64,000 nt of DNA from Streptomyces sp. TG1A-60. Its GTDB lineage: Bacteria > Actinomycetota > Actinomycetes > Streptomycetales > Streptomycetaceae. Positions within the stretch are counted from its first letter, which is position 1. Each line of letters starts with the position of its first letter. Below, in pieces: positions 40,671 through 49,643 of this stretch. The position numbers and the translations under genes are program-made. The stretch is taken from NCBI RefSeq assembly GCF_037201975.1, contig NZ_CP147520.1, positions 4,960,001 to 5,024,000 on the forward strand, in the 5' to 3' direction. Under the pieces are notes generated by a model. It was given only the letters and a program-made list of their open reading frames with translations, was not told the DNA's origin and ran no database searches.

Positions 40671-42113
40671 CTACGGGGCGCACGCCACCTGGTCGCCCGT
40701 CACCACGCCGGACTCGCCCTGCTGGGGGTCCTCGGCGCGTACCTTGCGGACCTTCCCGAAGTCCGTGCCGGCGATGACCCTCAGGGTGGGGCCCTGGGCG
40801 CGTACCGGGCGTAGTTCGGAGCCGGGGAGGGCGGCGGCGAGGGACTCGGCGGAGCGGTCCCAGCGGGGGTCGTGGACGACGAGGGTCCGCTGGACGTTTC
40901 GCTGCGGGGAGTTGACCGGGGTCTTCGTGGTGCGGAACCCGGTGGCGGCCAGCTGGCGGTCGATCTTCCTGCCGAGGCCGGGGACGGTCGTGCCGTTCTC
41001 GACCTGGACGCGGATCTGCTGGGGGGCGACGTCGACGCGGGCGTACGCACCGCGGGGCTTGTAGGGAGCGAGGGGGCGGTCGTCGCGGAGTGCCTTGAAG
41101 AGGCGGGCGGACTTGGTCTCGTCCCACTTGAGGGTCGACCCGACGCCCTCCACGGCGTACTCCATGTGTCCGATGGGGACGGTGGTGAACTCGGAGGAGG
41201 CGGGGGCGAGGTTCCGCATCGCCCGGCCCAGGTCGATCAGCTCGCCGGTGCCGAACTCCTTGTCGGCGCGGACGGAGCCGAGGACGGCCTGGGTGATGTC
41301 GCGGAACTTCATCGGGTTGAGCAGGACGCCGGAGGAGGTGGCCTGGGACATCAGGGACGCCATGAAGCGCTGCTGGCGCTTCATGCGGCCGAGGTCGGAG
41401 GAGCCGTCGGTGTGCCGGGAGCGGACGTACTGGAGGGCCCGGCCGCCGTCCAGCTCATGGGTGCCGGAGGCGAGGTCGAGTCCGGTGTAGGCGTCCTTGA
41501 GGGGGCGGGCTGTGCAGATTCTGACGCCGCCGAGGACGTCGACGGTGCGCATGAAGCTGGTGAAGTCGACCTCGACGTAGTGGTCGATCTTCACCTTGGT
41601 CATGTGCTCGACCGTGCGCACGGTGAGCTGTGGGCCGCCCTCCGCGTAGGCCGCGTTCAGCTTGATCGGGTGGGCCCGGTGGGTCTTCCCGGTGGTGTGG
41701 TCGGTGTGCTCGGGCGTCTCGGCGTAGGAGTCGCGCGGCAGGCTCACGATGCTCGCGCGCTCCCGGTCCTCCGAGATGTGCACGATCATCATGGTGTCCG
41801 TGCAGTGGCAGGGGGCGCCGCCCAGGCGGTAGCGCTGCCGCTCCTCCTCGGTGATCCGGTCGCGGCCGTCGGTGCCGACCAGCAGGACGTTCATGCCGTG
41901 GCCCGCCTCGGGACGGTTCTTCATGTCCTTGAAGGCGTCGACGCGGGCGATCTCGTCGTCCAGACGCGTCACCACCGCGTGCCCGATGCCGCCGGCGGCC
42001 AGCACCACCACCGACAACGTGGTCACCGCCCGCGTGGCCCAGCTCAGCCGCCGGGGGCGTACGGGCGGCCGGGGCTGCTGCGGCAGGGCGGGGCGACGGG
42101 GCGGTGTGGACAC
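40671..42113 (-). CDS. LCP family protein with LytR_C domain
   Basis: The 480-residue protein probably starts at GTG 42113, nine bases downstream of another GTG (42122), because GGAGG is then correctly spaced. A transmembrane helix (AVTTLSVVVLAAGGIGHAVV) follows a short Pro/Arg-rich cytoplasmic tail. The LCP domain has LVGTDGRDR, CTDTMMIVH, IVSLPRDS, KLNAAYAEGGPQLTVRTVEHM and VRSRHTDGSSDLGRMKRQQRF. It also carries a CHC motif in APCHCTD that is unusual among these paralogues. The C-terminal LytR_C domain (about 375-480; IRVQVENGTTVPGLG) is thought to contribute to wall binding. It is divergent from a GT2 gene. Confidence 0.9.
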   Translation of the reverse strand: MSTPPRRPALPQQPRPPVRPRRLSWATRAVTTLSVVVLAAGGIGHAVVTRLDDEIARVDAFKDMKNRPEAGHGMNVLLVGTDGRDRITEEERQRYRLGGAPCHCTDTMMIVHISEDRERASIVSLPRDSYAETPEHTDHTTGKTHRAHPIKLNAAYAEGGPQLTVRTVEHMTKVKIDHYVEVDFTSFMRTVDVLGGVRICTARPLKDAYTGLDLASGTHELDGGRALQYVRSRHTDGSSDLGRMKRQQRFMASLMSQATSSGVLLNPMKFRDITQAVLGSVRADKEFGTGELIDLGRAMRNLAPASSEFTTVPIGHMEYAVEGVGSTLKWDETKSARLFKALRDDRPLAPYKPRGAYARVDVAPQQIRVQVENGTTVPGLGRKIDRQLAATGFRTTKTPVNSPQRNVQRTLVVHDPRWDRSAESLAAALPGSELRPVRAQGPTLRVIAGTDFGKVRKVRAEDPQQGESGVVTGDQVACAP

Positions 42114-42248
42114 GGGGGACACCTCCGCGAGACCGGTCAGGGGGAGTCAGGGATCCGTGAGCACCGTAGGCCCATACGATCTGCGGCCCGTCCCGGCGAC
42201 CGGGCGGCGCGCGTCGGTGTCCCCCGTTCGCGGTAACGTGAGCCCCCT

Positions 42249-43277
42249 ATGAACGCCAAGCCCGACGTGCAGCTCCCCGCCGTGTCTGTGATCATGCCCG
42301 TCCTCAACGAGGAGCGACATCTGCGCGGAGCCGTCCAAGCGATCCTCGCGCAGGAGTACGGCGGCGAGATGGAGGTCGTGATCGCCCTCGGTCCGTCCAC
42401 GGACCGCACGGACGAGATCGCCGCCGAGCTCGTACGCGAAGACCCGCGCGTCCATACGGTCCCGAACCCGACCGGGCGTACGCCCGCCGCGCTCAACGCC
42501 GCGATCAAGGCCTCCCGCCATCCGATCGTGGTCCGCGTCGACGGCCACGGCATCCTCTCGCCGAACTACATCGCCACCGCCGTACGGCTGCTGGAGGAGA
42601 CCGGCGCGCAGAACGTCGGCGGCATCATGCACGCCGAGGGCGAGAACGACTGGGAGCGCGCGGTCGCCGCCGCCATGACCTCGAAGATCGGCGTCGGCAA
42701 CGCCGCCTTCCACACGGGCGGGCAGGCCGGTCCGGCCGAGACGGTGTACCTGGGCGTCTTCCGCCGCGAGGCGCTGGAGCGGCAGGACGGCTACAACGTG
42801 GAGTTCGTCCGCGCCCAGGACTGGGAGCTGAACTTCCGCATACGGGAGGCGGGCGGCCTCATCTGGTTCTCGCCCGAGCTGAAGGTGTCGTACCGGCCGC
42901 GCCCCAGCGTGAAGGCGCTGGCCAGGCAGTACAAGGACTACGGGCGCTGGCGGCATGTCGTCGCCCGCTACCACGAGGGCTCCATCAACCTGCGCTACCT
43001 CGCCCCGCCGACCGCCGTGTGCGCGATCGTGGCCGGTGTCCTGGTGGGCGGCCTGCTGACCCCGCTGGGGTACATCATCCCCGGCGGTTACCTCGCGGCG
43101 ATCGTCGCGGGCTCGGTTCCGGCGGGCAGGGGGCTGCCGCTCAGGGCCCGCCTGCAGATCCCTCTCGCCCTCGCCACGATGCACATGTCCTGGGGCTTCG
43201 GCTTCCTGACCAGTCCCAGGTCCCTGGCGAAGAGGGTCATCGCGTCCCGCCGCCCGGCGGTGCTGACCGAGAGCTGA
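42249..43277 (+). CDS. GT2-family membrane-associated glycosyltransferase
   Basis: The 342-residue protein has an inverting GT-A fold at residues about 10-230: VSVIMPVLNEERHLRGAVQAIL (nucleotide-sugar start), VVRVDGHGILSPNYI (metal/donor region with DGH in place of DxD), and FVRAQDWELNFRIREAGG (acceptor site). Two C-terminal hydrophobic segments (VCAIVAGVLVGGLLTPLGYII, GYLAAIVAGS) anchor it to the membrane. It lies inside the LCP cluster but on the opposite strand, so it plausibly makes or elongates a polymer attached by the LCP proteins. Donor and acceptor are unknown. The start at ATG 42249 lacks a clear ribosome binding site. Confidence 0.88.
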   Translation: MNAKPDVQLPAVSVIMPVLNEERHLRGAVQAILAQEYGGEMEVVIALGPSTDRTDEIAAELVREDPRVHTVPNPTGRTPAALNAAIKASRHPIVVRVDGHGILSPNYIATAVRLLEETGAQNVGGIMHAEGENDWERAVAAAMTSKIGVGNAAFHTGGQAGPAETVYLGVFRREALERQDGYNVEFVRAQDWELNFRIREAGGLIWFSPELKVSYRPRPSVKALARQYKDYGRWRHVVARYHEGSINLRYLAPPTAVCAIVAGVLVGGLLTPLGYIIPGGYLAAIVAGSVPAGRGLPLRARLQIPLALATMHMSWGFGFLTSPRSLAKRVIASRRPAVLTES

Positions 43278-43294
43278 GCATCCGGATGCGCATG

Positions 43295-43324
43295 CGGGCC
43301 CCTCTCACGATCGAGAGGGGCCCG
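43295..43324. terminator. Bidirectional terminator between GT2 and LCP genes
   Basis: CGGGCCCCTCTC (43295-43306) and GAGAGGGGCCCG (43313-43324) form a perfect 12-bp stem with a 6-base loop, placed between two convergent genes. Confidence 0.85.
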
Positions 43325-43352
43325 ACTCACGTACCGTCGACCCCTTCGGCGG

Positions 43353-45047
43353 TCACCAGGTGAATGCCGGGTTGACCTTCATACAGGCCTCCTCGTTCGC
43401 CCCGTTCAGGGCGTCCGCCGACTCCGGAGTCGTGTCGTCGCCCTTCTCTGCGTCCGCGGCCTCGTACGTCCCGCCCTCCCGCCAGTCGGCGCCGACGACG
43501 AGGGTGACGCCGCTGACGTTCGTGGACCTCTCCACCTGGCCGAGCGGGATGCCGAGGGCCTTGGCGAGTTCCTGGGCGTCGCCCTCCAGTTCGGCGCTCG
43601 GGAAGCGCACGACCGTCCTGTCCTCGGTCAACGTGCTGGTCGTGTCGGCCGAGGCCTTGGCGAAGCCCTCCTCGACCAGCAGCCCGGACACCGTGCTCGC
43701 CCGGCCGGCGACCGGGCCGAGCGTGGAGGTCCGGGTGCCGTTCTGCACCAGCACACCGATCTCGTCCTTCTCGGCCGCCGGATCGTCGGAGGTCTCCTCC
43801 TCGGTGGTGGCCTTCTTCGCGTCCTTGCCGTCCAGCGCGATGTCCTCGCGCACCAGTCGGAACAGCTTCTCCGCGTCGCCCTCCTTGGGCACCACGCGCG
43901 AGCCGACGTACGTGTACGGCATCGTCGTCATCGTGATCCGGGCCGGCTCGACCTTGCGCAGTTCCTTGCTGAGGTCGTAGAGCTTCGCGACCCTGCCGAG
44001 GCCCTCGTCGACGGTGAGCGCGTCCGTGGCCTCCTCGGCGAGCCTGCGCAGCTTGATCGGGTTGGTGATCGTGGCGTTCTCGCGCAGCTCACGGACCATC
44101 GCGTTCATGTACATGTGCTGCGCCTTGGCGCGCGCGATGTCGCTGCCGTCCTCGAAGCCGTACCGGGTGCGCAGCCACTGCAGGGCCTGCCTGCCCTTGA
44201 TGTACGTGGTGCCCTTCTCCAGCTTCAGCCCGGAGCCGTGGCCCTGGCTGTCCCTCGACTCGATGTTGTCGGTCACGCACACCGGGACACCGCCGATCGC
44301 GTCGGCCATGGACACGACCCCCGCGAAGTCGACCATCATGAAGTGGTCGATGTGGATACCGGTCAGCTCCTGCCAGGTGGCGACCGTGCAGCCGGGGCCG
44401 CCGCGGCCCAGCGACTGGTTGGTCATCCTCGGCAGGGTGGTCGCCTCGTACACCTTGCCGTCGTCGGGGTCGGTGCACTTGGGGAGGGTGAGCAGGGTGT
44501 CGCGGGGCATGCTGATCACCGACATGTTGGTGCGGTCGGCGGACAGGTGCAGGAGCATCTGGACGTCGGCGAGCGGGGTGGAGCCGAAGGTCTCCCTGGC
44601 GCCGCCGAGTTTCTGGTTCTCCTCGGTGTCCCGTGCGTCGGAGCCGATGAGCAGGATGTTCAGCGGGGTCTGGCCGGCCGCGTTCGGGGTCGGCTCGGCG
44701 ATCTTCGTCTCGCCGAGGTTGAGCTTCTCTTTCCTGATGTTGTCGTCGAGGTGCTGGTAGTAGAGACAGCCGGCACCCGCGGTGCCGAGTATCACGACCG
44801 CCAGGACCGACGCCGACCAGCGCAGCGCCCGTCTGCGCCGGGGCCGTTCGGGCGCGCTCACCCGTTCGCTCCCGCCGGCGCCGCCGCCGTGCCGGCGACC
44901 GCCCCGCCCGCGCTGCTCGGGGACTCTCGCGTCCTTGTCCCCGTCCTCGCCGGACGCGCACTCCCTCCGGTCCGGGCCCCCGTCCCGCTCGCCGGGCTTG
45001 TCCACACGCGGTCGCCCCCCGTCCCCGCGCACGTCGCTCCGTACCAT
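43353..45047 (-). CDS. LCP family protein with LytR_C domain
   Basis: ATG 45047 (564 residues) is preferred because GGAGGGGCAGGGAG lies just upstream; the frame continues to ATG 45134 with no ribosome binding site. A charged cytoplasmic region of about 75 residues precedes the transmembrane helix (SASVLAVVILGTAGAGCLYY). The LCP domain shows LLIGSDARDTEENQ, ADVQMLLHLS, VISMPRDTLLT, GGPGCTVATWQELTGIHIDHF and LRTRYGFEDGSDIARAKAQH. A variable acidic segment (about 440-470) leads to the LytR_C domain (IGVLVQNGTRTSTLG) and an acidic C-terminus with one Cys. It acts outside the membrane on lipid-linked polymers. Confidence 0.88.
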   Translation of the reverse strand: MVRSDVRGDGGRPRVDKPGERDGGPDRRECASGEDGDKDARVPEQRGRGGRRHGGGAGGSERVSAPERPRRRRALRWSASVLAVVILGTAGAGCLYYQHLDDNIRKEKLNLGETKIAEPTPNAAGQTPLNILLIGSDARDTEENQKLGGARETFGSTPLADVQMLLHLSADRTNMSVISMPRDTLLTLPKCTDPDDGKVYEATTLPRMTNQSLGRGGPGCTVATWQELTGIHIDHFMMVDFAGVVSMADAIGGVPVCVTDNIESRDSQGHGSGLKLEKGTTYIKGRQALQWLRTRYGFEDGSDIARAKAQHMYMNAMVRELRENATITNPIKLRRLAEEATDALTVDEGLGRVAKLYDLSKELRKVEPARITMTTMPYTYVGSRVVPKEGDAEKLFRLVREDIALDGKDAKKATTEEETSDDPAAEKDEIGVLVQNGTRTSTLGPVAGRASTVSGLLVEEGFAKASADTTSTLTEDRTVVRFPSAELEGDAQELAKALGIPLGQVERSTNVSGVTLVVGADWREGGTYEAADAEKGDDTTPESADALNGANEEACMKVNPAFTW

Positions 45048-45363
45048 CTCCCTGCCCCTCCCCACCCTGCCGTGCCGACGGGGCCGTCCCCGCCTTCTGT
45101 TGGACCTTCGAGACCCCGACCGGGATGTACTCATGCTCTGTTGAACGCGTCATACGTTCCGCCGGGTGACATCGGCGCGCCCCCGGGCCGGGGCCGCGCG
45201 CGTACGGCCGGTCGGACGCGGTACGCGGTCGCGGACGCAGGCCGCCGCGGCGGCACCGCCCGCCCGGTTCTTCGGATCCGGCCGACGGGGCATGTCCTCG
45301 CGCCCCGCCCGGCCCGCACCCGCACTCACGTCAGGTCACACGCGCCACGACCCCGTCAGGTCG

Positions 45364-47109
45364 TCAACTGGCGCACTTCTCCTTGTCCGCGGTGTTCTTC
45401 TCGACGTCCAGATCCGCCGCGGACGGCGCGCTCAGCGACACCCCGGCGCCCTGGAAGTCCTTGCCCAGGGTCAGCACCATCGCGGGCAGCCCCTGGGCGT
45501 TGGTCTCGCTGCCGCCCTCGCCGGGCTTCAGTGCCGACGCGGACAGGCCCATCAGGTCGGCCAGCTTGCGGGCCTGGTCGGCCTGGTCGGGGTCGTACGC
45601 GAGGGTGGTCTTCGACAGCGTCTTGTCGGCGTTGCCGAGCTGGCTCGACCTGGTCACGCCCACATCGTTCTGCAGCCAGTTGAGCGTGGCCTGTGCGCTG
45701 CCGGCCTTGGCACCGCCGTTGTAGACGTTGACCCGGACCTCGGAGGCCTCGGCGCGCGTACCCTTGAGCTTCGCGGCCTCCTTCTGCTTGGCCTGCTTCT
45801 TCACCTCGCTGAGCGAGACGTCCTCCCTGATCGTCGCGAACAGCTCCTCGGCCTTCTGCGGTGTGGGCAGCACGGTCGCGCCGTCGGTGTTGTCGACGAC
45901 CGGCACGGTGGTGAAGGTGATGTTCTTCGTCTTGACCTTGCCGACCTCCTGGCCGAGCGAGGCCAGCTTCTTGATGTCGGTGATCTGGGAGTCGACGGAC
46001 AGGGCGTCGGTGGCTGCCTCCGCCAGCGACAGCACCTTCGTCGGGTCGGTGAGCGTGTCCTCGGACTTCATCTGGCGGATCATCGAGCTGAGGAACTGCT
46101 GCTGCAGCGCGATCCGGCTCAGGTCGCTGCCGAGGCCCACGCTGTAGCGGGTGCGCAGGAACGCCAGCGCCTGCTCGCCCGCGATGACGTGCTTGCCCGC
46201 GGTGAGGTCCAGCTTGGACTTCGTGTCCCTGATGTCCTTCTCCAGGCACACCTCGACACCGCCGATGGCCGTGGAGAGCGTCTTCACCGCGTTGAAGTCG
46301 GCCACCATGAAGTGGTCGGGCTTGATCCCGGTCAGCTCCTCCACGGTCCGCATCGTGCAGCTCGGGGTGCGGCCGTCCTGGCCGAGGCTCGTGTTGAACC
46401 GGACGCCGGGCGTTCCCGGGATGGTCTTCTGGGAGCCGTCCTCCTGCGTGGTCGGGCAGTCCGGGACGTCCACGATCATGTCGCGGGGGATGCTCATCGC
46501 GGTCGCGTTCGTACGGTCCTTGGAGACGTGCAGCAGGATCGTGGTGTCCGCGTGGCCGACGCTGCCCGGGTCGCCGTACTTCTCGTTGCCCTCGCCGGTC
46601 CGCTTGTCCGTGCCGATCACCACCAGGTTGATCGCCCGGTCCTTGCTGAAGCCGCCGGTGCCCGCCCCGTCGTCCGCGATCTTGTCGATGTTGTTGTTGA
46701 GGTGCTGGAGGTAGAGGTAGCCCGCGGCGCTCACCCCGACCAGCAGGAAGGCCAGCGAGCCGCCCGTCCACACCAGGATCCGCTTGCCCGTGGACTTCTT
46801 GGGCCTCGTTCTGCCCCGGCTGCCGCGCCGGCCCGGCAGCGGGTCCTCCTCGGGCGTGCCCCGCCGACGGCGCGGGCCCGGCACGGTGTCCGGGATCTCC
46901 CGGGTCTTCGGAGCCGCCGTCGCGGACCGCGCGGGCGTGGCGGCCGACCTGGTCCCCGCCGTGGCGGGGGCGGCCCGGCGCGGACGCGGCACCGCCGACT
47001 GCGGTGCGGAAGGGGTCAGTCGCAGTTCGTATTCACCGGTGCTCGGGTTGAGTACCCACTGGTCTGCGGGGTCGATGTCATCCGCCCGCCCACGGCCTTG
47101 CGCGTCCAC
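45364..47109 (-). CDS. LCP family protein with LytR_C domain
   Basis: The 581-residue product starts at GTG 47109, supported by AGG six bases upstream and by the conserved-looking VDAQGRGRADDIDPADQWVL start. An N-terminal cytoplasmic stretch of about 110 residues precedes a transmembrane helix (ILVWTGGSLAFLLVGVSAAGYLYL). The LCP domain has LVVIGTDKRTGEGN, HADTTILLHVS, MSIPRDMIVDVP, SLGQDGRTPSCTMRTVEELTG and FLRTRYSVGLGSDLSRIALQQ. Disulfide-forming cysteines (VPDCP, PSCT, EVCLE, EKCAS) fit an extracellular location. The LytR_C domain follows (about 465-555; VRVNVYNGGAKAG). It is the longest of the five cluster LCPs. Confidence 0.9.
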   Translation of the reverse strand: MDAQGRGRADDIDPADQWVLNPSTGEYELRLTPSAPQSAVPRPRRAAPATAGTRSAATPARSATAAPKTREIPDTVPGPRRRRGTPEEDPLPGRRGSRGRTRPKKSTGKRILVWTGGSLAFLLVGVSAAGYLYLQHLNNNIDKIADDGAGTGGFSKDRAINLVVIGTDKRTGEGNEKYGDPGSVGHADTTILLHVSKDRTNATAMSIPRDMIVDVPDCPTTQEDGSQKTIPGTPGVRFNTSLGQDGRTPSCTMRTVEELTGIKPDHFMVADFNAVKTLSTAIGGVEVCLEKDIRDTKSKLDLTAGKHVIAGEQALAFLRTRYSVGLGSDLSRIALQQQFLSSMIRQMKSEDTLTDPTKVLSLAEAATDALSVDSQITDIKKLASLGQEVGKVKTKNITFTTVPVVDNTDGATVLPTPQKAEELFATIREDVSLSEVKKQAKQKEAAKLKGTRAEASEVRVNVYNGGAKAGSAQATLNWLQNDVGVTRSSQLGNADKTLSKTTLAYDPDQADQARKLADLMGLSASALKPGEGGSETNAQGLPAMVLTLGKDFQGAGVSLSAPSAADLDVEKNTADKEKCAS

Positions 47110-47220
47110 GGTTGCCTGATTCCTCCGTCGGGGCCACGCGGCGTCTTCCCCCCTCAAAAGACGCTCGGGTCTCGCTGCAAGTGGTGCGTGACCGGGAAGG
47201 CCTGACACACCGGATCGCTC

Positions 47221-47246
47221 ACACTAGCCGCACGATCAGGCGTCAA
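47221..47246 (-). promoter_or_regulatory. Possible promoter of the fourth LCP gene
   Basis: On the minus strand TTGACG (47246-47241) is followed after 14 bp by TAGTGT (47226-47221). The spacing is short for a standard promoter. It would leave a leader of about 105 bases before GTG 47109. Confidence 0.3.
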
Positions 47247-47355
47247 GCGACGGCGGTGACAAATTGCACGTCCCTACACCTGGGCAATCTGCCCATTTCC
47301 CGGAGCATTTGTTCCTTATGTTGACGTGCGCTTTACCCGCGAAGCCCCGCCGAGA

Positions 47356-48546
47356 TCATTCACAGGCCTCGTCGGCGGCCGTACTGCCGCGGAAAGTGGG
47401 CGTTGGGCCAGGGGTCCGGGAGGCTCCCGAAAGCCCTTCCGCATGCCCTTCCCTCGCGCCCTCCGGCAGTTCCCGCGCGACCGCCACAGGCGCGTCGGAA
47501 CGCAGCCGCGCGAAAAGCCTTCGCGCAGCCGGCTCGATGAGTTCGTCACGATTGGCGTCGTACGCATACGACTTCCGGGGAACGGTGAGGAACTGCACCT
47601 TTTCCATGGGGATCGTGCGCAGACCGCGCACCAGGTCGTAGAGCCCGCGCAGACTCGCCAGCCCGGGATCCGTGGTGAGCGACGATGTCGCCGCGTCCAG
47701 TACGGGATAAAGCTTCACGGGATTCAGCAGGACGCCATTGCCGCGCACCTTCGCGGCCAGCGCCGCCAGGAACCGCTGCTGCCGGTCCATCCGCTCGGTG
47801 TCACTGCCGTCCCCCAGCGATTTACGGGCCCGCACATAGCCCAGCGCCTGCTCGCCGTTGAGCTCCACCTTCCCGGCGGGCAGCCGAAGCCTGGCCTGTT
47901 TGTCGCGAATGGGTGCGGCGAGACACACCTCGACCCCGTCGACGGCGTCGACCATCTCCTTGAAGCCGCGGAAGTCCACGACGACGTGGTGGTCGATTCG
48001 AATATCCGTCATCCGCTCGACCGTCCGAATGGTGCAGGCCGAACCCCCGTTCTGGAACGCGTAGTTGAACATCGCGAACACCGGTTCGGTGCGACTGCCG
48101 TCCGCTCGCCGGCAACTCGGCACATTCACCATCAGGTCCCGAGGCAGTGACACCGCGGTCGCACTCCGCCGGTTCGCCGCGAGATGCAACAGGATCGTCG
48201 TGTCCGACCGCTCGGTGCCCGTGTTCCGCCCGTACTGGCCGTTCTGGTGCCCCGACCGTGAGTCCGACCCGATGACGAGAATGTTCTGCGCGCCCCGCAC
48301 CAGGGCCGTGGGCCGTTCCTCGTCGAACCGGGCCAACTCGTCCGCCGCCGTCGTGTCCGACGTGATGTTCCCGTTCAGCTTCCGGTACGCCGCCCACCCC
48401 ACCGCCACGGCCCCGACGACCGCCAGCACCGCCCCGCCGGCCACCCACCGCACCCAGCGCCGACGCCGGCGTATGAGCCCGAGCCCGGTGGGCGAACCGC
48501 CCGCACCCGGCCCCAGACCACGCGCCCTGCCTCCGGCGTCGTCCAC
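47356..48546 (-). CDS. LCP family protein without LytR_C domain
   Basis: The 396-residue protein starts at GTG 48546 behind GGGGGG. A Gly/Arg-rich cytoplasmic tail precedes the transmembrane helix (WVAGGAVLAVVGAVAVGWAAY). The LCP domain has ILVIGSDSRSGHQNGQ, RSDTTILLHLA, VSLPRDLMVNVP, FNYAFQNGGSACTIRTVERM and YVRARKSLGDGSDTERMDRQQ. Where other cluster members read KLNAAYAEGG this one reads FAMFNYAFQNGG, a variant of the substrate-pocket segment. The C-terminus has no LytR_C domain, only a short tail. It ends about 150 bp before the upstream region of the preceding LCP gene. Confidence 0.88.
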   Translation of the reverse strand: MDDAGGRARGLGPGAGGSPTGLGLIRRRRRWVRWVAGGAVLAVVGAVAVGWAAYRKLNGNITSDTTAADELARFDEERPTALVRGAQNILVIGSDSRSGHQNGQYGRNTGTERSDTTILLHLAANRRSATAVSLPRDLMVNVPSCRRADGSRTEPVFAMFNYAFQNGGSACTIRTVERMTDIRIDHHVVVDFRGFKEMVDAVDGVEVCLAAPIRDKQARLRLPAGKVELNGEQALGYVRARKSLGDGSDTERMDRQQRFLAALAAKVRGNGVLLNPVKLYPVLDAATSSLTTDPGLASLRGLYDLVRGLRTIPMEKVQFLTVPRKSYAYDANRDELIEPAARRLFARLRSDAPVAVARELPEGAREGHAEGLSGASRTPGPTPTFRGSTAADEACE

Positions 48547-48773
48547 TTCCGGCCCCCCTCACGGCGTACGAGCGAGTCGTTGCTCTTACGACGATGGCCC
48601 GAGAGGGGGGCGGGGGCGGCCGGGGCTGGGCCGAACGGGGGGCAGGAGACACAGGGGACGGGGAGAGGGGGTGCTGTCCGGACGGGGTGCTGTCTCACGC
48701 GGCCGAGGAGGCGGGGAATGGCGCGGGCAGCACGACGAGCAGGCAGTCGCCCTGCGACCCCGCCGTCACGGCG

Positions 48774-49529
48774 CTATCGCGCGACAGCCGAGACCCGCTC
48801 GGCCTCGATCCGCTTCGCCAGCGCGTCCTCACCCAACCGCTCCAGGTGCCGGCACAGCACCACGGACCCCCCGGTGGCGAGCGGCCCGTACAACCCGGCG
48901 GCCAGCCCCTGCCAGGTGTCGTACCCCAGCCCCGACAGCAACCGTGACCCCGGCCCGGTCAGCCCGAGGTCGCCCGCCTCCGCCCCCGCCCGCTCGACGA
49001 CCTCCGCCCCGCTGAACTCCCGCCCGGCCACGATCAGCGCGGGCTCCTCCGGATCCACCGGCGCGTACGCCGCGAACCGGTCCCCCTGCGACGGCACCTC
49101 GACGGCGTAGTCGGCGAAGCCCGCCGGCGGCTGCGGGAACCGCCCCCCGAGTGGCCGCAACGCGAGAGCGATCCGCTCCCCGGAGCACGCGCGGGCCGCG
49201 TCCAGCGTGTCCGGCCCGCTCACCACGATGTCGGCCGCGCCCGGGTCTCCGGCGACATCGGCGAGGGCCCCCACCGAGGAACACGCCAGCAGCCACACCG
49301 CCGTCTGCCAGTGCGCCGGCAGCAGCAGCGCGACCCGGTCGCCCGGCTCCGCGGACAGCTCGCCCTGGAGGAGGTTGGAGGTCTTGGCCACCCAATTGGC
49401 GAAGGTGGCCACGGACAATTCGACCCGCTCACCCGTGGCGTCGTCGTAGAAGGTCACCAGGGGGCGCGCGGGATCCGCGGCGAGCGCGGATCGCAGCAGG
49501 TCGGCAGGGGTGCGGTCGGTGGCGTTCAC
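48774..49529 (-). CDS. TIGR03089-like protein (truncated acyl-adenylating-enzyme fold)
   Basis: The 251-residue protein resembles only the N-terminal part of AMP-forming acyl/aryl ligases: PLVTFYDDATGERVELSVATFANWVAKTSNLL, then DRVALLLPAHWQTAVWLLACSSVGAL. It lacks the Ser/Thr/Gly-rich ATP-binding P-loop and the C-terminal lid, so classical adenylation is unlikely. Actinobacterial proteins of this type are annotated TIGR03089, function unknown. GTG 49529 has no strong ribosome binding site, and a CCCGCGT/ACGCGGG hairpin sits right at the start. It is divergent from the amidase gene and lies beside LCP and nucleotidyltransferase genes, so an envelope role is plausible. Confidence 0.75.
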   Translation of the reverse strand: MNATDRTPADLLRSALAADPARPLVTFYDDATGERVELSVATFANWVAKTSNLLQGELSAEPGDRVALLLPAHWQTAVWLLACSSVGALADVAGDPGAADIVVSGPDTLDAARACSGERIALALRPLGGRFPQPPAGFADYAVEVPSQGDRFAAYAPVDPEEPALIVAGREFSGAEVVERAGAEAGDLGLTGPGSRLLSGLGYDTWQGLAAGLYGPLATGGSVVLCRHLERLGEDALAKRIEAERVSAVAR

Positions 49530-49643
49530 CCGCGTAAGCGTACGCGGGGACAAGCCCGGTGCGGGCCCCGGACGGACCGGAAGGGCCACCGGTTCGGCGG
49601 AGCGCAGCCGACGGTCCGTCAATTCCGCGATGGACAGATATGT

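Noticed and set aside
45047..45153. Alternative frame starting MTRSTEHEYIPVGVSKVQ as the N-terminus of the third LCP protein through a frameshift
   Set aside because: The in-frame ATG at 45047 has an excellent ribosome binding site, and the alternative frame quickly becomes Arg-rich low-complexity sequence.
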